From JBCFBK01 sp038562555 (GTDB lineage: Bacteria > Bacteroidota > Bacteroidia > Bacteroidales > Prolixibacteraceae): a stretch of 64,000 bases of DNA. The stretch covers positions 1 to 64,000 of the forward strand of contig JBCFBK010000003.1 in assembly GCA_038562555.1 (NCBI GenBank), read 5' to 3'. The notes below the pieces were generated by a model. The model ran no database searches and was not told the origin of the DNA. It worked only from the letters and a program-made list of their open reading frames with translations. Below are positions 42,452 through 51,015 of this stretch, in pieces. Position 1 is the first letter of the stretch, and each line of letters starts with the position of its first letter. The position numbers and the translations under genes are program-made.

Positions 42452-43470
42452 AGCCCCAGTATTTTAATGCGAACACGGAATTCTTTTTCGTCACTGCTGA
42501 TCTGAACGCCTTCGCCATCGAGTATCCGGTAGCGTTCAGCCAGATTTGGCAAACCCAAACCACTCGTAATTTCCGTGCTTTGTTTAGGTTGCAAGTTATT
42601 ACCAACCGTGATGAACCCGTCTTTGCCGGTAACCGAAATCCGGAGCGGCGATTCCCGGGTGAGCCAGTTGTGCTTAATAGCGTTTTCAAGCAGGAGCTGG
42701 ATGGAAAAACCAGGAACAGAGCCCGATGATCGGATTGGTTCGGGTATGTCAATGGCGTATTCCAGCGCGTTCCCAAACCGCAGCCGCTGCATTTCCATAT
42801 AATCGGTGCACAGCTTGAGCTCGTCTTCCAGTTTCACTTTATTCTGATTGTTCGATGAAAGGGAGACCCTTAAAAAATCGGACAGACGAACCAGGTAGTC
42901 TTCCGCACTGTCGGGGTCCTTCCGGATGAGCGCCTTCAGAATATTCAGCGCATTGAACAGAAAATGCGGATGAATCTGCTGCTTCAGCTGCTGGTTCAGC
43001 GCTTCGGCATGACTGATACGCAGCCGGGCGTTTTCAAGTTCGACCAGTGCTTTTTTTGACCGCAGTAAAACGCTTTCCTGAATGACCAGGACAATCGTAT
43101 TAAGTAAAATGCCTACTGAAAACGGATACTGAATGGGATGTCCGGTGTCGACCAGCATAATCTGAATAAAATCCCTTGGGAGAATGACCACCAGTAAGCC
43201 TATGATCGGACTGTTGACGAGATAACTGATCAGATACCGCCACCGCGTCGCGGAGGGTGTGATTTCGTGCTTTTCTCTGATCCGGACGAGATAAATATTC
43301 GTGGTCCAGATCAAAAATGGAAATAAACAAGCAGTGAACAGTCCCGGCAAAAAGACAGGAACCGAAAACGGGATATGGTTCAGTGCATGCACAACAAATA
43401 AGGCCCCGATCACAAGCGAGGTTTTAAGTGCGATGAAATGAAGATTTCGTATGGTGTCCTGCTCTTTCAA
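42448..43470 (-). CDS. LytS-type histidine kinase (His_kinase family)
   Basis: 340 residues with four membrane helices in the first 130 residues, then a helical linker and the His_kinase domain: HPHFLFNALN (His in the phospho-acceptor place) near 170 and an ATPase domain with LLENAIKHNW and GLGLPNLAERYR. It has no extracellular sensor domain, so it probably senses within the membrane. It overlaps the response regulator start by 4 bases. The signal is unknown. Confidence 0.93.
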   Translation of the reverse strand: MKEQDTIRNLHFIALKTSLVIGALFVVHALNHIPFSVPVFLPGLFTACLFPFLIWTTNIYLVRIREKHEITPSATRWRYLISYLVNSPIIGLLVVILPRDFIQIMLVDTGHPIQYPFSVGILLNTIVLVIQESVLLRSKKALVELENARLRISHAEALNQQLKQQIHPHFLFNALNILKALIRKDPDSAEDYLVRLSDFLRVSLSSNNQNKVKLEDELKLCTDYMEMQRLRFGNALEYAIDIPEPIRSSGSVPGFSIQLLLENAIKHNWLTRESPLRISVTGKDGFITVGNNLQPKQSTEITSGLGLPNLAERYRILDGEGVQISSDEKEFRVRIKILGL

Positions 43471-43586
43471 AGCGGTTGTATTAAATCAGTACAAAGATAG
43501 TGTTCACGCGGTCCTGTAGAATCGTCTGATCCGCGAAACGGACCTTTGGAACGGTAAAGCGGGCAAAATCCCGGATCGGTATATCG

Positions 43587-44339
43587 TCATTTTTGCTTTT
43601 TCAGCAGACTTAGTACCCCATTGATAAATGTCAGCGGATGCACCGGGTTTCCGGGAATGTACAAATCGACGGGATATCGCGAGAGAAAGCTGCGGTCCAG
43701 TGCCTCACTGCCGGCAAAGATACCGCCGCTGATGGCATCGGTACCGGCCAGGATCATGAGTTTCGGATCAGGAACCGCATGATAACAGATTTCAAGTGCT
43801 TGCGCCATGTTTGCCGTGACGGGACCGGTAATCACGATGCCATCGGCATGACGCGGCGAGGCGACAAAATCAATCCCAAATCGGCTCATGTCGAACTGAA
43901 CATTGTTTGCCGCGTTTAATTCCCATTCACAACTGCCATCGCCACCTGCCGATACCTGCCTGAGCTTTAGCGAATGGCCGAACAGCCGGTGAATTTTTTT
44001 GCGTACAAGCGCAGGATTGACCAGAATTGAATTTTCATCGCCTTCAGCAATGATCAGTCTTTCGCGTTCGTTGGTTGAGAGTTTATAATCGGAGGTAAAG
44101 CTGATCTTCTTGGGAAACTGGATGGCGCATTCGCCACAGAAGGTACATTTTCCCAGATCGATCCGAACCGGGTTGCCGGCAATGGCGTGAGTCGGACAGA
44201 TTTCGATCAGGGCAGCTTCGTCCGCCTTTTTTTTGGTGATGACCGGTCTTCCCCGAAAAATACCGGGGACTTTGGCGTTTGTTACATCAGGAATGAACTG
44301 CTTGCCCTGGTGCCATAAGATTTTGATATTGTCAAACAT
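43587..44339 (-). CDS. Small-subunit-like protein (NuoB/HycG-like) fused to a ferredoxin domain; most cluster ligands lost
   Basis: 250 residues, last gene of the Hyf/Ehr-like operon. Residues 25-75 are a ferredoxin segment with Cys48 (EICP) and Cys65, Cys68, Cys71 (KCTFCGEC), enough for one [4Fe-4S]; the usual second cluster is gone. The rest matches NuoB/HycG (RFGIDFVASPRHADG, ITGPVT, AISGGIF). Of the four Cys that hold the proximal cluster in hydrogenases only Cys137 (DGSCEWE) remains; the others are Asp134, Asp in GTDAISGG and Asn in PGNPVHP. Electron transfer as in hydrogenases is not expected. HyfH- and HyfI-like parts appear merged in one chain. Confidence 0.88.
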   Translation of the reverse strand: MFDNIKILWHQGKQFIPDVTNAKVPGIFRGRPVITKKKADEAALIEICPTHAIAGNPVRIDLGKCTFCGECAIQFPKKISFTSDYKLSTNERERLIIAEGDENSILVNPALVRKKIHRLFGHSLKLRQVSAGGDGSCEWELNAANNVQFDMSRFGIDFVASPRHADGIVITGPVTANMAQALEICYHAVPDPKLMILAGTDAISGGIFAGSEALDRSFLSRYPVDLYIPGNPVHPLTFINGVLSLLKKQK

Positions 44340-44351
44340 GATGAAATCGGT

Positions 44352-45854
44352 TTACAAATCGTGTCCGCAGTACGATAAATTAAAGCTTTTATTGCAGATC
44401 GGGAAATCCGAAATTTCGTTGTTCCTGACCGCCTGTGCCAGCGCCATCCAGTTGTGATGCGAAGGATCCTTGATCTTATAGACTATCAGATCTCCTTGTT
44501 GATCCGTCACTGCACAGTGGCAGATCTCGCCCCGCCAGCCTTCAACCAGCGAAAGCACAAATCGTTCCTTCCCGGGCGGCATGCTGAAATTTTCAGGTTG
44601 TTTGAATTCAGGCAGGTTGCCGGTCAGTTTCCGGGCATAGCCGACCGATTGCAGGATTTCTTCTTTCCTGATCTGCGCCCGTGAATACACGTCGCCATGA
44701 TGCCTGATCACCGGCAAATGATTAATTGCACTGCCATAAAGGTCATGAGGATGCGACCGGCGGATATCCCGGTTTAATCCGCTCGTCCGGGCAGCCATTC
44801 CCACTGTGCCGATCTCACAAACCTGTTCATAGCTGACTACACCGGTTTTCTCCATTCGCGAAAGGGCGCTGGGCAGTTTAAACAGCTTTTCGCTCATTTC
44901 GGTAAAATCCGGCTCAAACGCATTCAACACAGCGTTCAGTTTTGCTGCAAGTTCATCCGAAAACGGGTAATTGATCTTGCCTGCCCGGATCAGGCCTTTT
45001 GACAGCCGGTTGCCCCCCCACTCCTGCATAAAATTAACGATGGGTGTCCGCAACCTTCCGTAAACGGCATTGCCCAGCTGGTAAGCGATATCGGCGCAGA
45101 TGGCAGAAAGATCACCGGTATGGATAGCGATTCGTTCCAGTTCGAGGGCCAGGGTGCGTGCAAATTTCAGCGATCGGTCAGGTTCATAGCCGCACAGGCT
45201 TTCCCAGAGGTTTACAAAGGCAGCGGTATGCCCCACGGTGGTGTCGCCGGCAATGTTTTCGGCCAGGGTTGTGCGTTCCAGAAGTTTTTTCTTTTGCAGG
45301 AACAATTGTTCGATGCCCCGGTGCTGATAACCCAATTGGATCTCAAGATGCATGATCTGCTCCCCGTTGCAGATAAAGCGGAAATGCCCCGGCTCGATCA
45401 CTCCCGCGTGGATCGGTCCTACACCGACTTCATGCAGCTCTTCGCTTTCGGCACGGCAGAACGGATAATTCTCTGCCTTTTCTGCCTGGTCGGCCCGGTT
45501 ATGCGCGTATCGCACCGGTTTTAACCACGGATGGTCGCTGTACGGGGTCCCAAAGTTCTCATGAATCTCCCTTTCGAATTTTTCAAAATTCCTGTTTTGG
45601 GCGGTGAGGGAGGCCAGACGGGTCCCGGGATCAACCACGGCAGATGAGACCATGATGTTATGGCGGCCATCGTCGGCAATACAACAGATCAGCCTGATCC
45701 GGCCGGCATCGCGGTAACCGAAATAATTTACACAATGCCTCGCCCGCCCCTCTTTCATCAGCTCAAGATTCGTTTCCATGAACAGCCGATAGGGATGTTC
45801 GGGGATATCTTTCAGGGCGATTGACTGGTTATTATGAATGGAAATATACAGCAT
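44352..45854 (-). CDS. Hydrogenase large-subunit-like protein without NiFe ligands (Ehr/HyfG type)
   Basis: 500 residues. The N-terminal part (1-100) resembles NuoC, the rest NuoD/HycE. HRGIEQLF (178-185) and HPHDLYGSAI are family features. The first NiFe motif, normally RICGICxxxH, reads NIAGDTTVGH (200-209), so both Cys are gone (Ala202, Thr205). The C-terminal motif, normally DPCxxCxxH, reads FPICNKSFNL (484-493), with Cys487 alone, and Cys496 near the end is out of place. It lies 4 bases downstream of the antiporter gene. It therefore resembles the Ehr class, which keeps the fold but cannot be a hydrogenase. Confidence 0.9.
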   Translation of the reverse strand: MLYISIHNNQSIALKDIPEHPYRLFMETNLELMKEGRARHCVNYFGYRDAGRIRLICCIADDGRHNIMVSSAVVDPGTRLASLTAQNRNFEKFEREIHENFGTPYSDHPWLKPVRYAHNRADQAEKAENYPFCRAESEELHEVGVGPIHAGVIEPGHFRFICNGEQIMHLEIQLGYQHRGIEQLFLQKKKLLERTTLAENIAGDTTVGHTAAFVNLWESLCGYEPDRSLKFARTLALELERIAIHTGDLSAICADIAYQLGNAVYGRLRTPIVNFMQEWGGNRLSKGLIRAGKINYPFSDELAAKLNAVLNAFEPDFTEMSEKLFKLPSALSRMEKTGVVSYEQVCEIGTVGMAARTSGLNRDIRRSHPHDLYGSAINHLPVIRHHGDVYSRAQIRKEEILQSVGYARKLTGNLPEFKQPENFSMPPGKERFVLSLVEGWRGEICHCAVTDQQGDLIVYKIKDPSHHNWMALAQAVRNNEISDFPICNKSFNLSYCGHDL

Positions 45855-45858
45855 GGCG

Positions 45859-47286
45859 TCAGGATATAAGTTTTACGGCATCCTGCAACAGTGTTACAAG
45901 CAAGGCAGGAGGGGCATAAGCCAGATAGACGGCAAGGATCAGCAACAGGTACTGGGGAAGCGATTCCCATGCTTTTATTGCCGGCAGTTGTTTTTCTTCG
46001 ATGTGGATGGGAGGAATAAAGAGCAACCTGAAAATATTGGAGCCAAAACCCCAGATGATCATGGTGAGCAGGATCAGGACCACGGCCAGGATCAGAATAT
46101 TATGCGCTTCGAACAAGGACTGGAAGATCATGAATTCGCTGACAAACAAGCCTGAAGGCGGCATCGCGGTCGCGGAGAAAAATCCCAGCAGCAAAACGAT
46201 GGCTCCGGCTTTGTTGTACTTAAAGTAGCTTCCCGTATCATAAATGCTTTTGCTTTGATAAACGCGGTAAACCTGGTTAAACTGGAAGAAGAGACTGGGT
46301 TTCACAAACGAATGAAGCACGATGTGCAGAACAGCCGCGTAAACGCCGATGCCTCCGCAGGCAAGTCCCAGAATAACAAGTCCCATATGCTCGATCCCGG
46401 AGTAGGCAAACATGCGTTTAATGTTTTTAATGCGGGTCATGTACACGGTGGCCACGAACACCGACAGCACCGCCGCGAAGATCATGACCGTGCCGGCCCA
46501 TTTCAACAGGGGCGTGTGCGAAAAGACCGCGTAAAACCGGAATACGCCGATAAACCCGAGGTTCATCAGCACACTTGCCAAAAGGGCTCCCGCGGGTGCC
46601 GGAGCTTTGTCTTTGGCATCAATTCCCGCGGTGTACATCGGGACCAGTCCCAGTTTTGCTGTGAAGCCGGTGAAAATGAACAGGAAAGCAAGTTTAAGCC
46701 AGAACGGGTTTAATTCGGACGCATGAGCATATAACGAATCGAACGACAAATCATCGATTCCGGCCTGTTTCACCGCGAGACTCAGAAACAGAATGCCGAT
46801 ATAAATGAAGGTAATGCTGATGGCGCAGATGAAAACATACTTCCATGCTCCTTCCAGTGCACGGATATTCCGGTGGTGGTAGATCAGGGCTGAGGCGCTT
46901 AGGGTGGTTATTTCGGTAAAGATCCAGATCACGGCAATGTGGTTGGAAATATAGGCCATGGAACAGGCCGAGATCAGCATGACCATAGCGGCAAAAAATA
47001 AGCCTCTCGATTTCGGGGTCTCATCGTGCAGGGCGATATACCGGTATCCATGCCAGAAAGCAGGGATGCTGACTAAGCTGATGGTCAGGAGCATGAGTAC
47101 GCCCAGCGAATCGGGTTTGAAAAATCCCCACCGGATGTTATTCAGGTCGTTCAGCTCACTGATGCTGAAAAACCACAACAAAGCCAGATAGACGGTCAGG
47201 AGTAAATAATTGACAACCGTATTCCGGTTGAAGAACAATCCGCTGCCAATGATCAGGGTCCCTGTTAAAAATATGCCGGTCATCAT
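45859..47286 (-). CDS. Antiporter-like membrane subunit (HyfF/NuoN type)
   Basis: 475 residues with about 13-14 membrane helices. The proton-channel features are kept: Glu in FTEITTLSAS (helix 5 region) and Lys in TAKLGLVPMYTAG (helix 7). This is the second of two antiporter-like subunits in the operon. It starts 4 bases after the HyfE-like gene and ends 4 bases before the large subunit. It should move H+ (or Na+) across the cytoplasmic membrane. Confidence 0.93.
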   Translation of the reverse strand: MMTGIFLTGTLIIGSGLFFNRNTVVNYLLLTVYLALLWFFSISELNDLNNIRWGFFKPDSLGVLMLLTISLVSIPAFWHGYRYIALHDETPKSRGLFFAAMVMLISACSMAYISNHIAVIWIFTEITTLSASALIYHHRNIRALEGAWKYVFICAISITFIYIGILFLSLAVKQAGIDDLSFDSLYAHASELNPFWLKLAFLFIFTGFTAKLGLVPMYTAGIDAKDKAPAPAGALLASVLMNLGFIGVFRFYAVFSHTPLLKWAGTVMIFAAVLSVFVATVYMTRIKNIKRMFAYSGIEHMGLVILGLACGGIGVYAAVLHIVLHSFVKPSLFFQFNQVYRVYQSKSIYDTGSYFKYNKAGAIVLLLGFFSATAMPPSGLFVSEFMIFQSLFEAHNILILAVVLILLTMIIWGFGSNIFRLLFIPPIHIEEKQLPAIKAWESLPQYLLLILAVYLAYAPPALLVTLLQDAVKLIS

Positions 47287-47290
47287 TTGT

Positions 47291-47920
47291 TTAGTCTTTC
47301 AGGTTGCGTAACAGATTAACGTCGGGATTTTTCAGCACATCGCCGATCTTATTGAAGAACACGCCGAGAATGAGCACGCTGGCGAAAATATCGAGCATAA
47401 TGCCCAGGTTTACCAGCATAGGCATTTCATTGCCCACAGCCAGCGACAGCGTAAACACGCCGTTTTCGATGAAGAGGTAGCCAATGACGTGGGTGATGAT
47501 TTTCTTGCGGGAGATGATCAGGTATAAACCGGTGAAAAACGTCGACAGGGCTACGACAAAATAGGTTTTATCAAGATTCTTGTCCTGAATGGAATGTGAA
47601 AGGATGATGGTGGCTACGAAAATGAGCGACACAATGATCAGCGACAGGAAGTTGGGAAGATAGGGCTCCGCTTCGCGGGTGATCTCGTTTCGCCGGATGA
47701 TGTAACTGATGAACCAGGGAACTGCAATGGCTTTAAATACGATCGTTTCGAGCAGGATGAGGGCCAGGTTGACATTATTCACTTCGGTAAGGGTCAGAAA
47801 GGTCACGCCGAATAGGATGAATCCCTGAAATACCAGTATCCGCAGGTAGGTAAGCAGCCTGTTGGCGATGCTGACATAGAGCAGCGACATGGATAATGCG
47901 ATGAGGAGTATATCGGTCAT
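47291..47920 (-). CDS. HyfE-like membrane subunit
   Basis: 209 residues from ATG 47920, one base after the NuoH-like gene's stop; a longer reading frame with start at 47956 would add 12 residues that overlap that gene. Several membrane helices match the HyfE/NuoK-like family (LLIALSMSLLYVSI; LALILLETIVFKA; TFLTLTEVNNVNLA). It links the proton-channel subunits in Hyf-type complexes. Stop lies 4 bases before the HyfF-like gene. Confidence 0.87.
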   Translation of the reverse strand: MTDILLIALSMSLLYVSIANRLLTYLRILVFQGFILFGVTFLTLTEVNNVNLALILLETIVFKAIAVPWFISYIIRRNEITREAEPYLPNFLSLIIVSLIFVATIILSHSIQDKNLDKTYFVVALSTFFTGLYLIISRKKIITHVIGYLFIENGVFTLSLAVGNEMPMLVNLGIMLDIFASVLILGVFFNKIGDVLKNPDVNLLRNLKD

Positions 47921-47921
47921 A

Positions 47922-48827
47922 TCAGATGAATTTTCCCATAACAAGCAACACACCAAAGAATATCAGCGACGACACCGACGTCAGGATAAAAATAAACTGC
48001 GGGTTGTGCCCCAGCCTGAAACGGGCCATGAACGATTCGATCAGTCCGACGGCGACCGCAAAGCAGATTTGAATGCCAAAGAATGCCGGAATCGAAAAAA
48101 GATAAGACATCGATCCGATAAAAAAATTGGAAATGATCGCGCCGTATAATGCAAATTTCAAATAAGAGGTGTAGGTGATCAGTCCGAGGTCGAATCCGCT
48201 GTTATCCAAAACCATCACTTCATGGATCATGGTTAGTTCCAGGTGGGTTTTCGGATCATCGACCGGCATCCGGCTGTTCTCGATCATGGCGATAAAGATG
48301 AAGACAAACGCCGCAAGTGCCCCCAGCATGTATGAAACCGACGAGCCATAGTGAAGGGCGCTGAAAATGCCATGAAAGGACGTTTGTCCCGTGAAAAGGG
48401 AGAACGAACCCATCAGGACGAAAAAGGCAGGCTCGGCGAGCATGGAATACAGGGCTTCCCTGGCTGCACCCATTCCTTCAAAACTGCTTCCGGTATCGAG
48501 GGCTGAAACGATCATCAGAAATTTTCCGATGGCCAGGGTATAGGCAAACATGACAAAATCACCGTCGAATGAAATAAAGCCGGGATGACTGCCATGGGGA
48601 ACCATCAACACAGCCATCAGTGCCGACGACAGATAAACACTGGGAGCGATCTGAAAGATCAGACTGGTTGTATGGCTGTACACGGAACCTTTTTTCCACA
48701 AGCGTACAACATCTTTCACAGGCTGGAAGATCCCCGGACCCCTGCGCCCTGAAGTCCTGCTTTTGGTCCGGACGACAATTCCGGTAAAGAACAGGCTTGT
48801 TAGGATAATAAGGATGAAACTGACCAT
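47922..48827 (-). CDS. NuoH/HyfC-like membrane subunit
   Basis: 301 residues with about 8 membrane helices. Family hallmarks: RRGPGIFQPVKDVVRLWKK near 28-46 and the conserved acidic loop ENSRMPVDDPKTHLELTM, with HEVMVLDNSG after it. It joins the membrane arm to the hydrophilic subunits. It starts 3 bases after the HyfB-like stop and overlaps nothing downstream except a one-base spacing to the HyfE-like start. Confidence 0.94.
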   Translation of the reverse strand: MVSFILIILTSLFFTGIVVRTKSRTSGRRGPGIFQPVKDVVRLWKKGSVYSHTTSLIFQIAPSVYLSSALMAVLMVPHGSHPGFISFDGDFVMFAYTLAIGKFLMIVSALDTGSSFEGMGAAREALYSMLAEPAFFVLMGSFSLFTGQTSFHGIFSALHYGSSVSYMLGALAAFVFIFIAMIENSRMPVDDPKTHLELTMIHEVMVLDNSGFDLGLITYTSYLKFALYGAIISNFFIGSMSYLFSIPAFFGIQICFAVAVGLIESFMARFRLGHNPQFIFILTSVSSLIFFGVLLVMGKFI

Positions 48828-48830
48828 AGA

Positions 48831-50867
48831 TTACAGGTGGTTTAAGAATTCAATCAAAATCCCGATTTTACTGACGACAAGCGGCAGCAATACCGCGACG
48901 CTGATAAAAATGAAGCCATACAGGATATAAGCCTGGATATTGCCATTCTGAAGAAATCCGAACCGTCGCAGAAACTTTCTGGAAAACAGCAGGGGCTTGT
49001 CGATAAACAGGATCTCAATCCAGTCGCCCGGATGTGTCTCCTGTTCGATCTGGTCCGGGTAAAGGCCGTTGGCATCTTTCTTGTGTTTTTTGATGAACAG
49101 AACCGGTTCCGCCAGTTTGCGGTAAGTCCGGATGAATGACGAGGCCGTATATTGCATTTTGGCTGTATCTCCGGTATAGCCGCACCCCCAGGTTGGTTCC
49201 GCGCGTTGACTGCGTCGGTTCACGAGCCTGGTCCGCAGGAGGTAGATCGCGGCACTGAGCGCCACGAAGCCCAGGGAATACCAACCTACCCTGGTCAGAC
49301 TGCCAAGCAGTTTCTGAACCTGGAAATACGATTCGGTTGCGGTTCCCGGCAGGTATAAGGTAATGGTTTTTGCCAGGGGTATGGCCAGGATGGAGGGGAA
49401 TAATCCGATCGCAACAATTGCCGCTGCAATCAGGTACAATGGCAGCACATTCCTCCCTTCTTCGGTCTCCGGTTTCCGTTCTCCGGTTTCCGTTCTCCCT
49501 TCCCCCAGGAACACGATTCCGAATGCTTTTGTGAAGCAGATCAGCGCCAGTCCTCCGATCAGGACCAGCGCAAGAATTGAAAACAACATAGCCAGAATAA
49601 ACAGGAACAGTCCGGACGAAAGGCCTTTGAACAGTCCGCTGTAAATAAAGAATTCGGAAACAAAGCCGTTAAAGGGAGGCAGTCCGCAAATGGCCAGCGA
49701 GCCAACCAGAAAGAGGTAAGCCGTGTGGGGTATCCGTTTCATCAGTCCGCCGAGCGCTTCAATGCTAAGGGTGTGCCGGATCAGGTAGACGTTTCCCGTG
49801 CCAAAGAAAAGAAGCGACTTGAAAAGCGAATGGTTCAACGTGTGTAGCAGGGCACCGCCAAATCCGGCCACGGCGAGTGTATTCGATTCATATCCTAAGC
49901 CGAGGCAGCCCAGGCCGATGCCGATGCCGATAATGCCAATGTTTTCGATGCTGTGGTAAGCCAGCAGCTTTTTGAGGTTATGCTGCACGATTGCCAGCAT
50001 AACCCCGTATACACCTGTCACTACGGAAAAGGCAAGGATGAGATAGCCGATGGTGACCATATCCGTTTTGATCAGCATGAGCACTCTCAATATTCCGTAA
50101 ATACCGATTTTAATGATCACCCCCGACATGATCCCGGAGATATGCGCCGGAGCAGCAGGGTGGGCCAGGGGCAACCAGGTATGGAACGGCACAAATCCTG
50201 CTTTGATCCCGAAGCCAAAAAAGAACAAGATGAATAAGCCGATTCCTGCCAGAGGGGGCTGGAAGGTGCTGAATTTCGAGATCGCCGTGAAGTCGAACGA
50301 GCCCGTTTTTACCTTCACCCAGATAAAGGCGATTGTGAGAAAAAGGATGCAGATATGTGACTGGATCAGGTAGTTAATACCCGCTTTCAGGGTTTCTTTC
50401 TTATTGTGCTCAAAAATGACCACTATGAGAGAAGACAAGGCCATGATTTCCCAAACCACCAGCAACACAAAACTATTTTGTATCATGCAAAGATCAATAA
50501 GAGCAGCGAAAAGCAGCAGGAACGCGATCAGGTGCATGGTGATGTTGTCGGTTTGATCGCGGTAAGTCTGCATATACCTGAATCCATACCAGCCGCCGGT
50601 AAAGAAGGTAAAGCTGATCATCAGGATGAACCATGCCGAGAGAGGATCGATCCGTACGGCTATTTCTCCGGTGACAGATGAGCCTGCGTAAATGATATCG
50701 GCCGGACCATTGATGAAAACGGACAGCGACAACAAGCTGCCGACAACTGCCAGGATGCCCGTCATGCTTAAGGTAAGAATGCCTCTTCCCCTGGTGCTCA
50801 GGAAAGGAATACCCAAAATGGTGAAAATTGCAGCCAGATTGAACAGTTCAAACAGCAATTGATCCAT
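48831..50867 (-). CDS. Antiporter-like membrane subunit (HyfB/NuoL type)
   Basis: 678 residues from ATG 50867 (a GTG two codons upstream at 50873 is the alternative). About 14-16 membrane helices; proton-channel residues are intact: Glu in VVWEIMALSSL, Lys in GIKAGFVPFHTWLP, and a later helix with HSLFKSLLFFG. First gene of the operon. Around residues 457-466 the chain has a hydrophilic loop (TETGERKPETEEG) encoded by two 14-bp tandem repeats, probably a low-complexity insertion tolerated between helices. Confidence 0.94.
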   Translation of the reverse strand: MDQLLFELFNLAAIFTILGIPFLSTRGRGILTLSMTGILAVVGSLLSLSVFINGPADIIYAGSSVTGEIAVRIDPLSAWFILMISFTFFTGGWYGFRYMQTYRDQTDNITMHLIAFLLLFAALIDLCMIQNSFVLLVVWEIMALSSLIVVIFEHNKKETLKAGINYLIQSHICILFLTIAFIWVKVKTGSFDFTAISKFSTFQPPLAGIGLFILFFFGFGIKAGFVPFHTWLPLAHPAAPAHISGIMSGVIIKIGIYGILRVLMLIKTDMVTIGYLILAFSVVTGVYGVMLAIVQHNLKKLLAYHSIENIGIIGIGIGLGCLGLGYESNTLAVAGFGGALLHTLNHSLFKSLLFFGTGNVYLIRHTLSIEALGGLMKRIPHTAYLFLVGSLAICGLPPFNGFVSEFFIYSGLFKGLSSGLFLFILAMLFSILALVLIGGLALICFTKAFGIVFLGEGRTETGERKPETEEGRNVLPLYLIAAAIVAIGLFPSILAIPLAKTITLYLPGTATESYFQVQKLLGSLTRVGWYSLGFVALSAAIYLLRTRLVNRRSQRAEPTWGCGYTGDTAKMQYTASSFIRTYRKLAEPVLFIKKHKKDANGLYPDQIEQETHPGDWIEILFIDKPLLFSRKFLRRFGFLQNGNIQAYILYGFIFISVAVLLPLVVSKIGILIEFLNHL
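49469..49496. repeat. Two perfect 14-bp tandem repeats inside the HyfB-like gene
   Basis: CCGGTTTCCGTTCT occurs twice without interruption (49469-49482 and 49483-49496), flanked by similar imperfect units. Because 14 is not a multiple of 3, the two copies are read in different frames and give the loop residues GERKPETE-like. Confidence 0.85.
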
Positions 50868-50900
50868 GATCACGTCGTTAGGTTATCCGGTGAAATGGCA

Positions 50901-50932
50901 ATAACTGCCAATCCGATCGGATTGGCAGTTAT
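50901..50932. promoter_or_regulatory. Perfect 32-bp palindrome upstream of the Ehr-like operon
   Basis: ATAACTGCCAATCCGA (50901-50916) is followed at once by its exact reverse complement to 50932. No T run follows on either strand, so it is not a classic terminator for xth. It lies about 34 bases before the first start codon of the operon and immediately downstream of a predicted promoter, so it could be an operator or a 5' stem-loop in the RNA. Confidence 0.6.
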
Positions 50933-50940
50933 AAACTGAG

Positions 50941-50948
50941 CAAAAGTA
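50941..50948 (-). promoter_or_regulatory. -7 promoter box of the Ehr-like operon
   Basis: CAAAAGTA on the plus strand is TACTTTTG on the minus strand, an exact TAnnTTTG match. The predicted start falls at the edge of the 32-bp palindrome. No -33 TTTG was seen. Confidence 0.5.
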
Positions 50949-51015
50949 CTAAAAATGTCGTACGGCGGTTTTTAACAGGGGCGTCAATTTGCCGGATATG
51001 TAAAATTAATCGTGG

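Noticed and set aside
43587..50867. A functional H2-evolving group 4 [NiFe] hydrogenase or formate hydrogenlyase
   Set aside because: NiFe-binding cysteines are missing in the large subunit and three of four proximal cluster ligands in the small one; no maturation genes (hyp) are near.
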